This document shows positions 1-6,639 of a DNA stretch of 22,810 nt, piece after piece (the stretch's first letter is position 1; each line of letters opens with the position of its first letter). The translations under genes and the position numbers were made by a program. Under the pieces are notes generated by a model. That model did no database searches, was not told the origin of the DNA, and saw only the letters and a program-made list of their open reading frames with translations. The stretch comes from Bog-473 sp963840245 (GTDB lineage: Bacteria; Actinomycetota; Acidimicrobiia; Acidimicrobiales; RAAP-2), in contig CAWIYI010000019.1 in NCBI GenBank assembly GCA_963840245.1, forward strand, positions 1 to 22,810. The letters are read 5' to 3'.

Positions 1-1
1 C

Positions 2-418
2 ACCTATTTCGCCGCCGCCGACCGGGATGGCGTGGGCGAAGCCATCACCATGCGCGCCGGCCGGTACGTCGATCTCCTGTCGTTCTTCTCGGCAGCGTCG
101 GGCGACGCGCGCCCCGTCTCTCCCGCCAACGCAGAACGGGTCGCCCGGGCGCAGCACGCGGCCATGGTGGCGGCGCCGGGCGGCGGCGCCACGGCGACCG
201 GGCGCGCCGGCACCGCGAAGGGCACCTCGGCCGGCACCATCGGCTTCGCAGTGCTCGTGGTGGCCGTGCTGGCCGCCGCGGTCGCCGCGCCCGCCTTCTT
301 GCGCCGACGCGCTGGTGCGTCCGGTTCGGCGACGGCGACGGCGACGACGGCAGCGGCGACGACGGCGAGCGGCGGCGATGGCGCGGCGCGGGGAACCGTC
401 AGGTGGCGACGCGGTTGA
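2..418 (+). CDS. C-terminal fragment of an unrecognised membrane-anchored protein (5' end outside window)
   Basis: The frame is open from base 2 to a TGA at 416-418, giving 138 visible residues, so the true start probably lies before the window. An in-frame GTG at 32 is possible but leaves no convincing N-terminus. Visible residues 1-60 are mostly soluble, with an acidic D-R-D-G stretch near residue 7. A hydrophobic segment at about 79-100 is a good single membrane helix and is followed by RRR, as expected for a C-terminal anchor with its tail inside the cell. The last 35 residues are low-complexity Ala/Thr/Gly encoded by GCGACG-like repeats. I recognise no family. The gene runs 20 bases into the convergent hydrolase gene. 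The membrane helix is seen; surface anchoring is inferred. Confidence 0.5.
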   Translation, partial: TYFAAADRDGVGEAITMRAGRYVDLLSFFSAASGDARPVSPANAERVARAQHAAMVAAPGGGATATGRAGTAKGTSAGTIGFAVLVVAVLAAAVAAPAFLRRRAGASGSATATATTAAATTASGGDGAARGTVRWRRG

Positions 419-1184
419 CGATCGCCGCGAACACAGCGGGTGAGGTCACCGGGAGCAGGTGGCCCGAGTCGAGACGGATGACCTCGACCGGATCCGGGAG
501 ACGCTGCGCCATCAGCTCCTGGGTCTCGGGGAGCACCGGCCGGTCCCGCTCGTTCAGCACGTAGGTGATGGGCACGCCCGCCGCGACGGACCAGTGGACG
601 GGCTGGAAGTAGTGGTGGACCGTGTCCGGGACGAACCGCTCGGGATCGACGACGAAGGCCAGCGTCTCGTCGTCGAGCGGATCGCCGCCGTAGGTGCGGC
701 GGAGCGCCTCGGGGTCGGCTGGAGGGCCAGGCAGCGTGATCGTCCGACCTTCCTTCTCGGCGGCGGCCACGGCCATCCGCAGCCCGTCACGATGCCGCTC
801 CTGCATGCAGTCGATGCCGCAGCCCCCCTCGGCGGGCACCAGGGCGGCATTGAGGACGACGGCGCCCACCCGGCCCCCGAGGGCGGCGACGACGCCGGGC
901 ACCACGAGACCTCCCGAAGAATGCGCCACGAGGACGATGGGCCCGGGGGCGGCCGCGTCCTCGACGTCGGCCGTCACCGATGCCACCTCCACGTCGACGC
1001 TCAGCGTGGCCAGGTCCGCCGGCCGCGACCGGCGGCCGGGCAGGTCGACGGCGAGTGGCACGCCGTCGAGGTGCGGCAGCAGCCGGTCCCAGAATCGGCC
1101 GGTCGCGCCCCCGCCGTGGATCAGCACGACGGTCACGGTCTCGGCTTCGTTCGGGCTGCCCGCATGGCGGCGGAGACTAGCCAT
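399..1184 (-). CDS. alpha/beta hydrolase
   Basis: This 261-residue alpha/beta hydrolase fold protein probably hydrolyses an ester or amide; its substrate is unknown. An HGGG oxyanion-loop motif lies at 23-26. The nucleophile elbow reads V-A-H-S-S-G with the likely catalytic serine at S89. D214 (NERDRP) and H242 (DSGH) are the probable acid and base, so the triad is complete. There is no signal peptide, so it is likely cytosolic. ATG at 1184 is used here; an internal GTG at residue 17, just before the first beta strand, is a reasonable alternative because many relatives begin there. It is convergent with the membrane-protein fragment (20-base overlap) and divergent from the VOC gene. The fold is secure, the specific reaction is not. 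Confidence 0.85.
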   Translation of the reverse strand: MASLRRHAGSPNEAETVTVVLIHGGGATGRFWDRLLPHLDGVPLAVDLPGRRSRPADLATLSVDVEVASVTADVEDAAAPGPIVLVAHSSGGLVVPGVVAALGGRVGAVVLNAALVPAEGGCGIDCMQERHRDGLRMAVAAAEKEGRTITLPGPPADPEALRRTYGGDPLDDETLAFVVDPERFVPDTVHHYFQPVHWSVAAGVPITYVLNERDRPVLPETQELMAQRLPDPVEVIRLDSGHLLPVTSPAVFAAIVNRVAT

Positions 1185-1252
1185 TCGTGCGGTGACGCTG
1201 CGGCGGTGCGAGGAAGGGTCGAGCGTCCTCGGCTCGCTCGAGCGGTTCTCGG

Positions 1253-1258
1253 TAGCAT
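1253..1258 (+). promoter_or_regulatory. candidate -10 element of the VOC gene (leaderless-type spacing)
   Basis: TAGCAT matches the actinobacterial TANNNT -10 pattern and ends six bases before the GTG at 1265. That spacing would put the transcript start on or next to the start codon. I see no strong -35 box and no Shine-Dalgarno sequence. The site is seen; its activity is inferred. Confidence 0.4.
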
Positions 1259-1264
1259 CCGGGC

Positions 1265-1675
1265 GTGAACACGAGGGGTGAACCCGGTCCGCGTGCGCCC
1301 GTCACGGGGCTCTCGCACGTGCAGCTCATGGTCTCGGACCTCGGCGCGAGTGCGAACTGGTACAGCGCCGCATTGGGACTGGAGTCCTACGCGGAGGATC
1401 GTGACATCGGTTACGTCGCGCTGCGGCACGGTGCGGCAAAGTTCGTGGTGGTGCTCACCGCCGCGACGACCCCACGGGATGGATCGCCCGGATCACCCGG
1501 CGCGGGCCTCGACCATCTGGCGCTCGCTGTACCGGACGGCGCCTCGCTCCAGGCGTGGGCCGAGCACCTGACCGAGATCGGCATCGACCACGCCGGCGTG
1601 GTGCTCGAAGGCGGCCATCCCTCGCTGCAGCTCCGTGACCCCGACGGCATCGCCGTCGAGCTGGTCGCTCCCTAA
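1265..1675 (+). CDS. VOC family protein (glyoxalase / bleomycin-resistance / dioxygenase fold)
   Basis: This is a 136-residue single-chain VOC protein with two beta-alpha-beta-beta-beta modules (about 14-65 and 80-135). Likely metal ligands are H18 (LSHVQLMV), H84 (LDHLALAV) and E132 (near the C-terminal strand), the usual positions in the superfamily. The C-terminal D-P-D-G-x-x-x-E-L motif is typical. Members act as isomerases, extradiol dioxygenases or resistance proteins, and the sequence does not decide which. It starts at GTG with no ribosome site but with a -10-like box six bases upstream. Its stop overlaps the stop of the convergent PAP2 gene by four bases, so the two mRNAs share their 3' ends. 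Confidence 0.87.
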   Translation: MNTRGEPGPRAPVTGLSHVQLMVSDLGASANWYSAALGLESYAEDRDIGYVALRHGAAKFVVVLTAATTPRDGSPGSPGAGLDHLALAVPDGASLQAWAEHLTEIGIDHAGVVLEGGHPSLQLRDPDGIAVELVAP

Positions 1676-2310
1676 CGCGATCTCAACCCCACTCGGTCTC
1701 GCGCCCCCGTGACCGTCGGGGGGCGGGGAGCCACGTCACGCTCGACGACGGCGGCGCCCGCCGTCACGATCCCGACGGACAGCAACAGGGACCCGATCAC
1801 GTCGAGCGGCGTGTGCCAGAGCCCGCCCACGACCGCCAACGACATCAGCATGACCCAGGCCGCGCCGAGCGCGAAGGTGATACCGCGCGCCCATCTCCCG
1901 AGCAGCGGGTGGAGCGCCATCCACATGGCGAGCGCCGTGGCGCACACGGCCGTGACATTCCCGGAGGGGAAGCTGAGCTCGCCGAAATACGTCTCGTGGA
2001 CGAGCGGCTTGACGACGTGCTCGCCGATCACGAAGGCGCCGGCGGCGAATCCGGCGTAGACGGCGACCCGACCGACGGCCCTCTTGAGGGCGCCGTAGGC
2101 AAGGGCAACGACGAGCACGGCAGCGATGACGGGGACGGAGAGCAACTCGGCGAGGTTCGCCCAGGTGGCGGCGGCGGACCCCGGGTTCAGCGTCTTGATG
2201 GCCGCGTCTTCGAACCAGTAGGGGGCATTGCCATGGGCCACGGCGAGCCCCAGGATCGCCGTGGCAAGCAGGCTGGCCAGCGCGATGACCGTGAGTGTGG
2301 AACGCCGCAC
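1672..2310 (-). CDS. PAP2-like membrane phosphatase family protein with altered catalytic motifs
   Basis: This 212-residue protein has five to six hydrophobic segments (about 5-26, 58-76, 83-100, 119-134, 143-163, 170-190) and the layout of the PAP2 superfamily (lipid phosphatases of the inner membrane). Motif 2 appears at 115-118 but reads PSGN, with asparagine where the catalytic histidine normally sits. Motif 3 keeps the nucleophile-type H166 and D170 (WHTPLD), but the Ser-Arg pair before it is Ala-Val. Motif 1 keeps K101 but not the Arg-Pro six residues later. The fold is well supported, while ordinary phosphatase activity is doubtful. Translation starts at GTG 2310, preceded by a good promoter but no ribosome site. 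Confidence 0.75.
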   Translation of the reverse strand: MRRSTLTVIALASLLATAILGLAVAHGNAPYWFEDAAIKTLNPGSAAATWANLAELLSVPVIAAVLVVALAYGALKRAVGRVAVYAGFAAGAFVIGEHVVKPLVHETYFGELSFPSGNVTAVCATALAMWMALHPLLGRWARGITFALGAAWVMLMSLAVVGGLWHTPLDVIGSLLLSVGIVTAGAAVVERDVAPRPPTVTGARDRVGLRSR

Positions 2311-2316
2311 AAGGAG

Positions 2317-2345
2317 AACCTACGCGCTCGACGACATGTTGTCTC
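2317..2345 (-). promoter_or_regulatory. candidate sigma70-type promoter of the PAP2-like gene
   Basis: Read on the minus strand, GAGACA (2345-2340) and TAGGTT (2322-2317) are 17 bases apart, close to the -35 and -10 consensus. The -10 ends six bases before the GTG start, so the mRNA would be leaderless or nearly so. This is the best-formed promoter in the window. Confidence 0.5.
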
Positions 2346-2615
2346 GGCGTCCCGGCACGGGTGGGGCCGGAGGGCGATTGCCCCGGCGTCGGTGCGGCGG
2401 TCCTGAGTGTCGCAGCGCCGGCGGCGGACGGCTGCAGCAAGCCGCCAGAGGGAGCTCGTCGTCCGGGCGAGTCGCGGCGACGGTCGGAGCAGCCCGGGCA
2501 CTGACCTCCGAGCCCGATACCGTAGGAACGCAGGATCGGTGCTCCGGACGAGGACCTGTCGGACGAGGGCCCGTCGAGCGTCGTGCTACCCCTTCGGCGC
2601 GGGGACTCCCGCGCG
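2346..2615. other. gene-free interval with a 15-bp imperfect tandem repeat
   Basis: No convincing gene lies in the roughly 305 bases between the PAP2-like gene and the small hypothetical gene; open frames here have shadow-like Arg/Pro/Gly-rich composition. At 2545-2574 a 15-bp unit starting CGGACGAGG occurs twice with two mismatches. No terminator with a T tract was seen. Confidence 0.5.
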
Positions 2616-2936
2616 TCAGTTCCACTCTGTCAGCTTACGAAAACGGGATTTGCGCGAGGGACGTGCCGTTTGTTCCCGCAGTGCCTCAGCGCGGTTCGTC
2701 CTCAGCCACGCGGTCAGGCCATCGGCGTCCGGGAAGACGATCTCCTGATCGGTGTCCATGACGTAGAGATGGATCGATCCGCCCTCGACCGTCACGGAGA
2801 ATTCGATCTTGCCGCCGAAGACGAAGCACCAGAGCGGTGTTGCGCCGGGTGTCGACCTGGGCTCGAGACGCCACCCGGGTCGGCCGACCAGCAGATCGAC
2901 GAGCTCGTTGGTCGACGGGCCGGCCTGATCGTTCAT
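2616..2936 (-). CDS. small hypothetical protein
   Basis: The 106-residue product is not recognised. ATG at 2936 is preceded on its own strand by a strong purine-rich GAGGGAG ribosome site about five bases away, which supports it being a real gene. The N-terminal part (10-70) looks like alternating beta strands with aromatic residues (W36, F38, F40) and ends in a D-T-D-Q-E turn. Residues 73-85 form an amphipathic helix, and the C-terminal 20 residues are basic. There is no signal peptide or membrane segment. Composition resembles small cytosolic beta-rich proteins, but no function can be given. It lies about 108 bases downstream of the ketopantoate-reductase-like gene on the same strand. Confidence 0.65.
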   Translation of the reverse strand: MNDQAGPSTNELVDLLVGRPGWRLEPRSTPGATPLWCFVFGGKIEFSVTVEGGSIHLYVMDTDQEIVFPDADGLTAWLRTNRAEALREQTARPSRKSRFRKLTEWN

Positions 2937-3044
2937 GTCAACTCCCTCTGTGCTGCGTCATCAGCCGTCGTACGCGTCCCAACGCAGCCTCCGTTCGATC
3001 CCCCGTGCAGGGTCGCACCGGTCGCACCAGGCACCCGATCGCAC

Positions 3045-3968
3045 TCAGCCGAACAGTGACTCACGGTGGCGGACGATGGCACTGAGGGTCTCGTTGTAGG
3101 GGGCGTCGAGCCCGTGCTCCCTGCTCAGCGTGACAACCTGCCCGTTGATGACGTCGATCTCCGAAGGCCGCCGGGCCAGGTGGTCGAGGCGCATCGACGG
3201 GCTGGCGTTCGGAATCGTGGCGGCGAAATCGGTGACGTAGCGCAACGGGTCCTCGAAGGGAAACGGGACGTTCATGGCGACGCCGAGACGGTGGGCCTCC
3301 GCAGTGCAGCCGAGAGCCACCCCCCAGGCCTGCGGGTGCGACATCAGCTCGCCCACGGTGACGTCGAACACCGCACACGGAGCACTGAGCGTGACGTTAC
3401 AGAGGAACTTCTCCCAGATCATGAGGGTCACGTCGGCGAAGGCCTTGACGTTGAAGCCGGCGTCGTGCCACGCCTGCTCCATGCGCAGGACTCGGTCGGT
3501 CATGCCGCCGCGCAATTCGCCGATCCGGATCAGGCGCATGCCTTCGTGGTGGACGTGGCCCGGCTCGGGGATCGACGAACCAAAGCCTTCGGCGATCCCG
3601 ATCATGATGTGCTCGTGCGGAATGTGGCACGCCACCCGCTCCCCCGCCCCGAGCCCGTTCTGGAACGCCATGACCACGGTCTCCGGCTCGAGCAGCGGCG
3701 CGATCTCGACCAGCACTTGTTCGACCTCCGACGCCTTCGTGGCGATCAACCACACGTCACAGGTCCCGGCGTCCTGCGGCGAGCGCCCGACGTGGAGGTT
3801 GTCCACGACGAAACTGCCGCTGGCACCCGAGACGGTCAAGCCGGAGGCGGCGATGGCATCGATGTGCTCCTGCCAGACGTCGATGGCCCACACCTCGTGC
3901 CCAGCCTTGCCGAGGAGGCTGGCGTACACCGAGCCCATCGCTCCCGTTCCGACAACCGCGATCTTCAT
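3045..3968 (-). CDS. panE: 2-dehydropantoate 2-reductase family protein (ketopantoate reductase-like)
   Basis: The 307-residue product fits the family length of about 300. The family reduces 2-dehydropantoate to pantoate with NADPH for pantothenate and CoA synthesis. It opens directly with a Rossmann strand and GTGAMG (7-12). QNGLG at 103-107, K187 in WEKFLCN (the catalytic lysine position), N191 and E270 in the RPSEID motif match the conserved reductase residues. The start is ATG 3968 because AAAGGA lies just upstream and the Rossmann strand begins at residue 3; the frame is open further up, to 4046, with poor protein sequence. The family is often over-annotated as PanE, and no pantothenate genes are nearby, so the true substrate may be another 2-oxo acid. 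Confidence 0.8.
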   Translation of the reverse strand: MKIAVVGTGAMGSVYASLLGKAGHEVWAIDVWQEHIDAIAASGLTVSGASGSFVVDNLHVGRSPQDAGTCDVWLIATKASEVEQVLVEIAPLLEPETVVMAFQNGLGAGERVACHIPHEHIMIGIAEGFGSSIPEPGHVHHEGMRLIRIGELRGGMTDRVLRMEQAWHDAGFNVKAFADVTLMIWEKFLCNVTLSAPCAVFDVTVGELMSHPQAWGVALGCTAEAHRLGVAMNVPFPFEDPLRYVTDFAATIPNASPSMRLDHLARRPSEIDVINGQVVTLSREHGLDAPYNETLSAIVRHRESLFG

Positions 3969-4233
3969 GCCGTCCTTTGCGTCCAGGTCTCTCAGAGCGT
4001 GCGTGCTCATCGGGGATCGTCCGATCCGGTGCCCGCCCGCCGGCACTGCTGCTCCGACGAGGGCATTGCGGGGATTCTACGGAATGGACGGGGTGCGCAC
4101 GAAACCCTGGTGGAACCCGGGACAGGCACCCGTGATCTCCCCGCGCCTGCGCCCGTCCGGGTTCCGGAGATGCTCGATGCTCCATGCGCCGTGGCGTGGG
4201 CGTGGCAACTGGTGGCAACCGGGAGCCCGCCGG

Positions 4234-4272
4234 TAGCGTCCCGAGTTCATGTCTGAATCTGCGGAACGATGA
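4234..4272 (+). promoter_or_regulatory. candidate -10 box plus 7-residue leader ORF before the thioesterase
   Basis: TAGCGT (4234-4239) resembles a -10 element. Nine bases later an ATG (4249) opens a seven-codon frame, MSESAER, whose stop at 4270-4272 overlaps the thioesterase ATG as ATGA. This would allow translation of a leaderless mini-ORF to be coupled to the main gene. The arrangement is seen; function is inferred. The rest of the 300-base gap (3969-4233) shows nothing else recognisable. Confidence 0.3.
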
Positions 4273-5108
4273 CCGACCTTCTCAGCGAGACTTCCTCGGT
4301 CCCGGCACGACTCGGTGTCCTGGCTGAATTCCGTGACGGCGAGTTCCGTCTTCGATTAGACCCTCGGCCTGAACTGCTGCACCACGGTGCCCTGCGGGCG
4401 AGCGTCGTCGCGTTCATGATCGACGTCGTGGCCGGAGTCGTCCTCGACGATGACCCGGACGCCTGGATGTTGACCTCGGACATGTCGGTACGGATGCAAC
4501 CGGTGGCGGCGCCCGCATCCCTCTCCACCCGACTCACGATTCTCCGGAGGGGCCGTCGATCGGCCACGGCCACGGTGGATCTCGTCACCGGCACGGGTGC
4601 CACACTGGCGACGGGCGCGATCGGGTTCGCCCGGGTGCAACGCCGTCAGGCCGATCCCGTCAAGCCCGTGTCTTCAGCCACGCGCATCACGACCATGTTC
4701 GACGGTTCCAGAACCCTGACACGCCCCCTCCGGGAGGAAGCGGGCATCGTGGTGCTGGACTCGGGGGCGGGTGCACTCGAGATGCCGGTCACGCCCGGGT
4801 TGCGCAATCCCGTGGGAACCCTCCAAGGCGCCATGGTGGCCCTCCTGGCGGAGGCGGCCGCCGAGGACTTGGTCTCGACCAGATTCGACCTCACCGCCGT
4901 GGTGACCGAGCTCGATCTTCGGTACCTGGCCCAGACCGGGGCCGGACCCGTCCAGTCGAGATGCCGCCTGCTCGGAGAGGGTCCAGACGCCCCGATTGAG
5001 GTTGAGCTCTTCGACACCTCGAGCGATCGCCTGACCACGCTCGTCTACGCCCGCACCGCCGTCGTTCCGGCAGACCTTCAGGGCGCGGGCGAACAGCCTC
5101 AGGTCTGA
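4269..5108 (+). CDS. tandem-hotdog acyl-CoA thioesterase-like protein
   Basis: The 279-residue protein holds two hotdog folds in one chain. The first spans about 15-125, with H39 and D52 in the central-helix region (GALRASVVAFMID). The second spans about 155-268, with N180-P-x-G-x-L-x-G-A and E195 in the helix, the place of the acidic residue in PaaI/4HBT thioesterases. Such proteins hydrolyse acyl-CoA thioesters in the cytosol, and the tandem form acts as a built-in dimer. The second half carries the more canonical active site and the first may be mainly structural. The chain length is known from the thioesterase superfamily. Start at ATG 4269 overlaps a mini-ORF stop; no strong ribosome site is present. 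Substrate unknown. Confidence 0.78.
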   Translation: MTDLLSETSSVPARLGVLAEFRDGEFRLRLDPRPELLHHGALRASVVAFMIDVVAGVVLDDDPDAWMLTSDMSVRMQPVAAPASLSTRLTILRRGRRSATATVDLVTGTGATLATGAIGFARVQRRQADPVKPVSSATRITTMFDGSRTLTRPLREEAGIVVLDSGAGALEMPVTPGLRNPVGTLQGAMVALLAEAAAEDLVSTRFDLTAVVTELDLRYLAQTGAGPVQSRCRLLGEGPDAPIEVELFDTSSDRLTTLVYARTAVVPADLQGAGEQPQV

Positions 5109-5172
5109 GACAACCGCGGCCCGGCCACCGCCGAGGCGGCTTTGCACGCCTCGCTCGTCTGCGCGACACACC

Positions 5173-5200
5173 GCGTCGTGCGTCGTGCGTCGTGCGTCGT
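5173..5200 (+). repeat. four perfect copies of a 7-bp unit (GCGTCGT)
   Basis: The heptamer GCGTCGT is repeated four times without mismatch in the 256-base gap between the thioesterase and the convergent hypothetical gene. A 7-bp period is not a codon multiple, which fits non-coding DNA. Copy number may vary between strains by slippage. The remainder of the gap shows no other clear signal. Confidence 0.85.
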
Positions 5201-5364
5201 GGGAAGCCTCCTTCGATGAGGCCGTGGTCGACTCTCGCGGGCACGAGGAACCGCCCGCGGTGAAATCGACACCGCGACAAGACAGACTTGGATCGGAGCG
5301 GACTCTTGCCGTCAGCGGGTGGTGACGTCTCGGGCTGATCGAACGCAGGCCCTCGACGAGCTTC

Positions 5365-5811
5365 TTACCCGGCAGTCGTGTTCAGGGCTGACGTGATGTC
5401 GTCGATCGCCGCCTGCTCGGACTCGCTCACTTCTTGCCCATGCTCCCGGTGAGCAGCTGCCACCTTGTCGGAGAGGGTCACGATGAACCGGCGATATTCG
5501 TCGACCTCTTCCGGCGTCGCTTTCCTCTCCAGCAGAGCGACCGAATCACGCAGGTGTCCCAGCCCGTTCTGCCTGAGCTCCTCCGGAGAGTGGTAATGCG
5601 TGTGATCCCGCTCAGGTTTCGCCGCAACGATGTCATCCAACAATTCGCTCTTGCCGTGCTGCTGGCGCGCCTCTGCGTATGCCTTCGCCATGGCGATGGT
5701 CTCGCGGAACATACCCCCTCGTTGGGCGGTGACCACGATCATCCCAGCACTTGGCGGCGCTTCGAGGATCAGCTGCCATTCCTCAGACGTGAAGTCAGAC
5801 TTCGAGGTCAT
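5365..5811 (-). CDS. conserved hypothetical helical protein
   Basis: The 148-residue product is probably all-helical and cytosolic. An ATG at 5811 is chosen over an upstream in-frame ATG at 5856 because GGAGA lies about seven bases before it and the sequence then begins with a helix (FTSEEWQLILEAPP, 7-20). A conserved-looking core follows: I25-V-V-T-A-Q-R-G-G, then a long amphipathic helix (35-52), E55-x-LLDDIVAAKPE, a histidine-rich D-H-T-H-Y-H segment (69-74), and a C-terminal helix pair. The pattern of strictly shaped helices and short acidic loops looks like a real conserved family, but I cannot name it or give a function. It is divergent from the STAS gene. Confidence 0.72.
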   Translation of the reverse strand: MTSKSDFTSEEWQLILEAPPSAGMIVVTAQRGGMFRETIAMAKAYAEARQQHGKSELLDDIVAAKPERDHTHYHSPEELRQNGLGHLRDSVALLERKATPEEVDEYRRFIVTLSDKVAAAHREHGQEVSESEQAAIDDITSALNTTAG

Positions 5812-5966
5812 CGCCAGTCTCCGATCTCTCACAATCGCCATGTCTGCTTGTTGCACGCACCGTAGCGTCTACCTGCACAGACGGAAACGCGAAAGCAGCA
5901 GTCGAGGGTCGCCGCCCAACCCCCGGGGACCCTGCGCTCGAGGTGCCGAACCTCGCCCGGGGCAGT

Positions 5967-6004
5967 CGAGCGCTCTTCGTGGGTACGAGCGCCCTTCGTG
6001 GCTA
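5967..6004 (+). repeat. two tandem copies of a 19-bp unit upstream of the STAS gene
   Basis: A 19-bp unit beginning CGAGCGC occurs twice head to tail with two mismatches. It sits in the 278-base divergent region between the hypothetical gene and the STAS gene, about 85-120 bases before the STAS start. A weak -10-like TAGGAT lies just downstream at 6020-6025. It could be a paired protein-binding site, but this is inference. Confidence 0.55.
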
Positions 6005-6089
6005 CGCGTCGGATGGGAGTAGGATCGAGGGAGCTGACCGGCCTCCTGGCAATTCGCCACCTGCAACCTTCGGCGGAAATGGCATCGCC

Positions 6090-6416
6090 GTGTCGCCCGA
6101 GTTCAGCTTCACCACGCGTGACCTCCCCGGCGTCCACGTGGTGGCGCTCCACGGCGAGTTGGACATCGTGTCCGCCTACGACCTGGCCCTTGCGCTGGTG
6201 GAGGTGGCCGGCTCGACCACCGTGATCGATCTGTCGGGCCTCACCTTCATGGATTCCAGCGGCATCTCAGCTCTGGTCATGGCGAAGAATCGCATCCTGG
6301 CCGACGGACGGGGCCAGCTGGTGCTTACGAGACCGGGAGGGATAGTGCGTGACGCATTGGAGATCGTGGGTCTGAGCTCATGGATCGTGGATTGGTCGCC
6401 GGACTGGGATGAATAG
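6090..6416 (+). CDS. STAS-domain anti-sigma factor antagonist
   Basis: The 108-residue product is a single STAS domain of SpoIIAA/RsbV type. Such proteins bind an anti-sigma kinase when unphosphorylated and so release a sigma factor. HGELDIVSA (21-29) is the first conserved block. The key loop reads F-M-D-S-S-G (53-58), with S56 the likely phosphorylated serine. ALEIVGL lies near the C-terminus. GTG 6090 is chosen because it gives the usual domain length and a GGCGGA sequence lies 12 bases before it. The open frame extends upstream to 5943 with unlikely sequence. No partner kinase or sigma factor is next to it. Its 3' end overlaps a zinc-ribbon gene by eight bases. Confidence 0.88.
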   Translation: MSPEFSFTTRDLPGVHVVALHGELDIVSAYDLALALVEVAGSTTVIDLSGLTFMDSSGISALVMAKNRILADGRGQLVLTRPGGIVRDALEIVGLSSWIVDWSPDWDE

Positions 6417-6552
6417 ACACTCTGAGCACGACTCGTGCCCGCGTTGTGGCAGTGCGGAGATTGCTACACATTTCGAGAGATCCAGCGCACCAGAAACCGC
6501 CCAATGGCAGGGTCGATGCTCGGACTGCAGATTCACATGGTCGGAGTCCTGA
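6409..6552 (+). CDS. small zinc-ribbon protein (47 residues)
   Basis: An ATG inside the last codons of the STAS gene opens a 47-codon frame. It contains C10-P-R-C13 and C37-S-D-C40, two CxxC knuckles 24 residues apart, with two tryptophans near the second knuckle (W33, W44). This is the pattern of a minimal zinc ribbon that binds one zinc ion. The first knuckle followed by G-S and the second followed by R-F-x-W are typical of ribbon folds. The eight-base overlap with STAS suggests translational coupling. The gene is shorter than most gene finders accept, so it may be unannotated elsewhere. The role is unknown; nucleic-acid or protein binding is an inference. The chance occurrence of two well-spaced CxxC knuckles in such a frame is low. 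Confidence 0.62.
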   Translation: MNRHSEHDSCPRCGSAEIATHFERSSAPETAQWQGRCSDCRFTWSES

Positions 6553-6600
6553 CTGTCCCGTCTTCCCAGCGGCGCGGTATCACCCTGAACTTCGTAGCGA

Positions 6601-6630
6601 GTATCCGCTCTGCTCACGTGGAGCGGATAC
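6601..6630. terminator. perfect 10-bp inverted repeat between convergent genes (candidate bidirectional terminator)
   Basis: GTATCCGCTC and GAGCGGATAC are exact reverse complements separated by ten bases. The hairpin lies between the ends of the zinc-ribbon gene (plus strand) and the lipB-lipA gene (minus strand, stop at 6640). No T tract follows on either strand, so it would be a hairpin-only terminator or an mRNA 3'-end stabiliser. The structure is certain, the function inferred. Confidence 0.6.
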
Positions 6631-6639
6631 TGGCTCCGA

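Noticed and set aside
3066..4256. Open frame of 396 codons opposite the ketopantoate-reductase-like gene
   Set aside because: Rich in Asp, Arg, Val and His with no domain, as expected for the antisense of a GC-rich gene.
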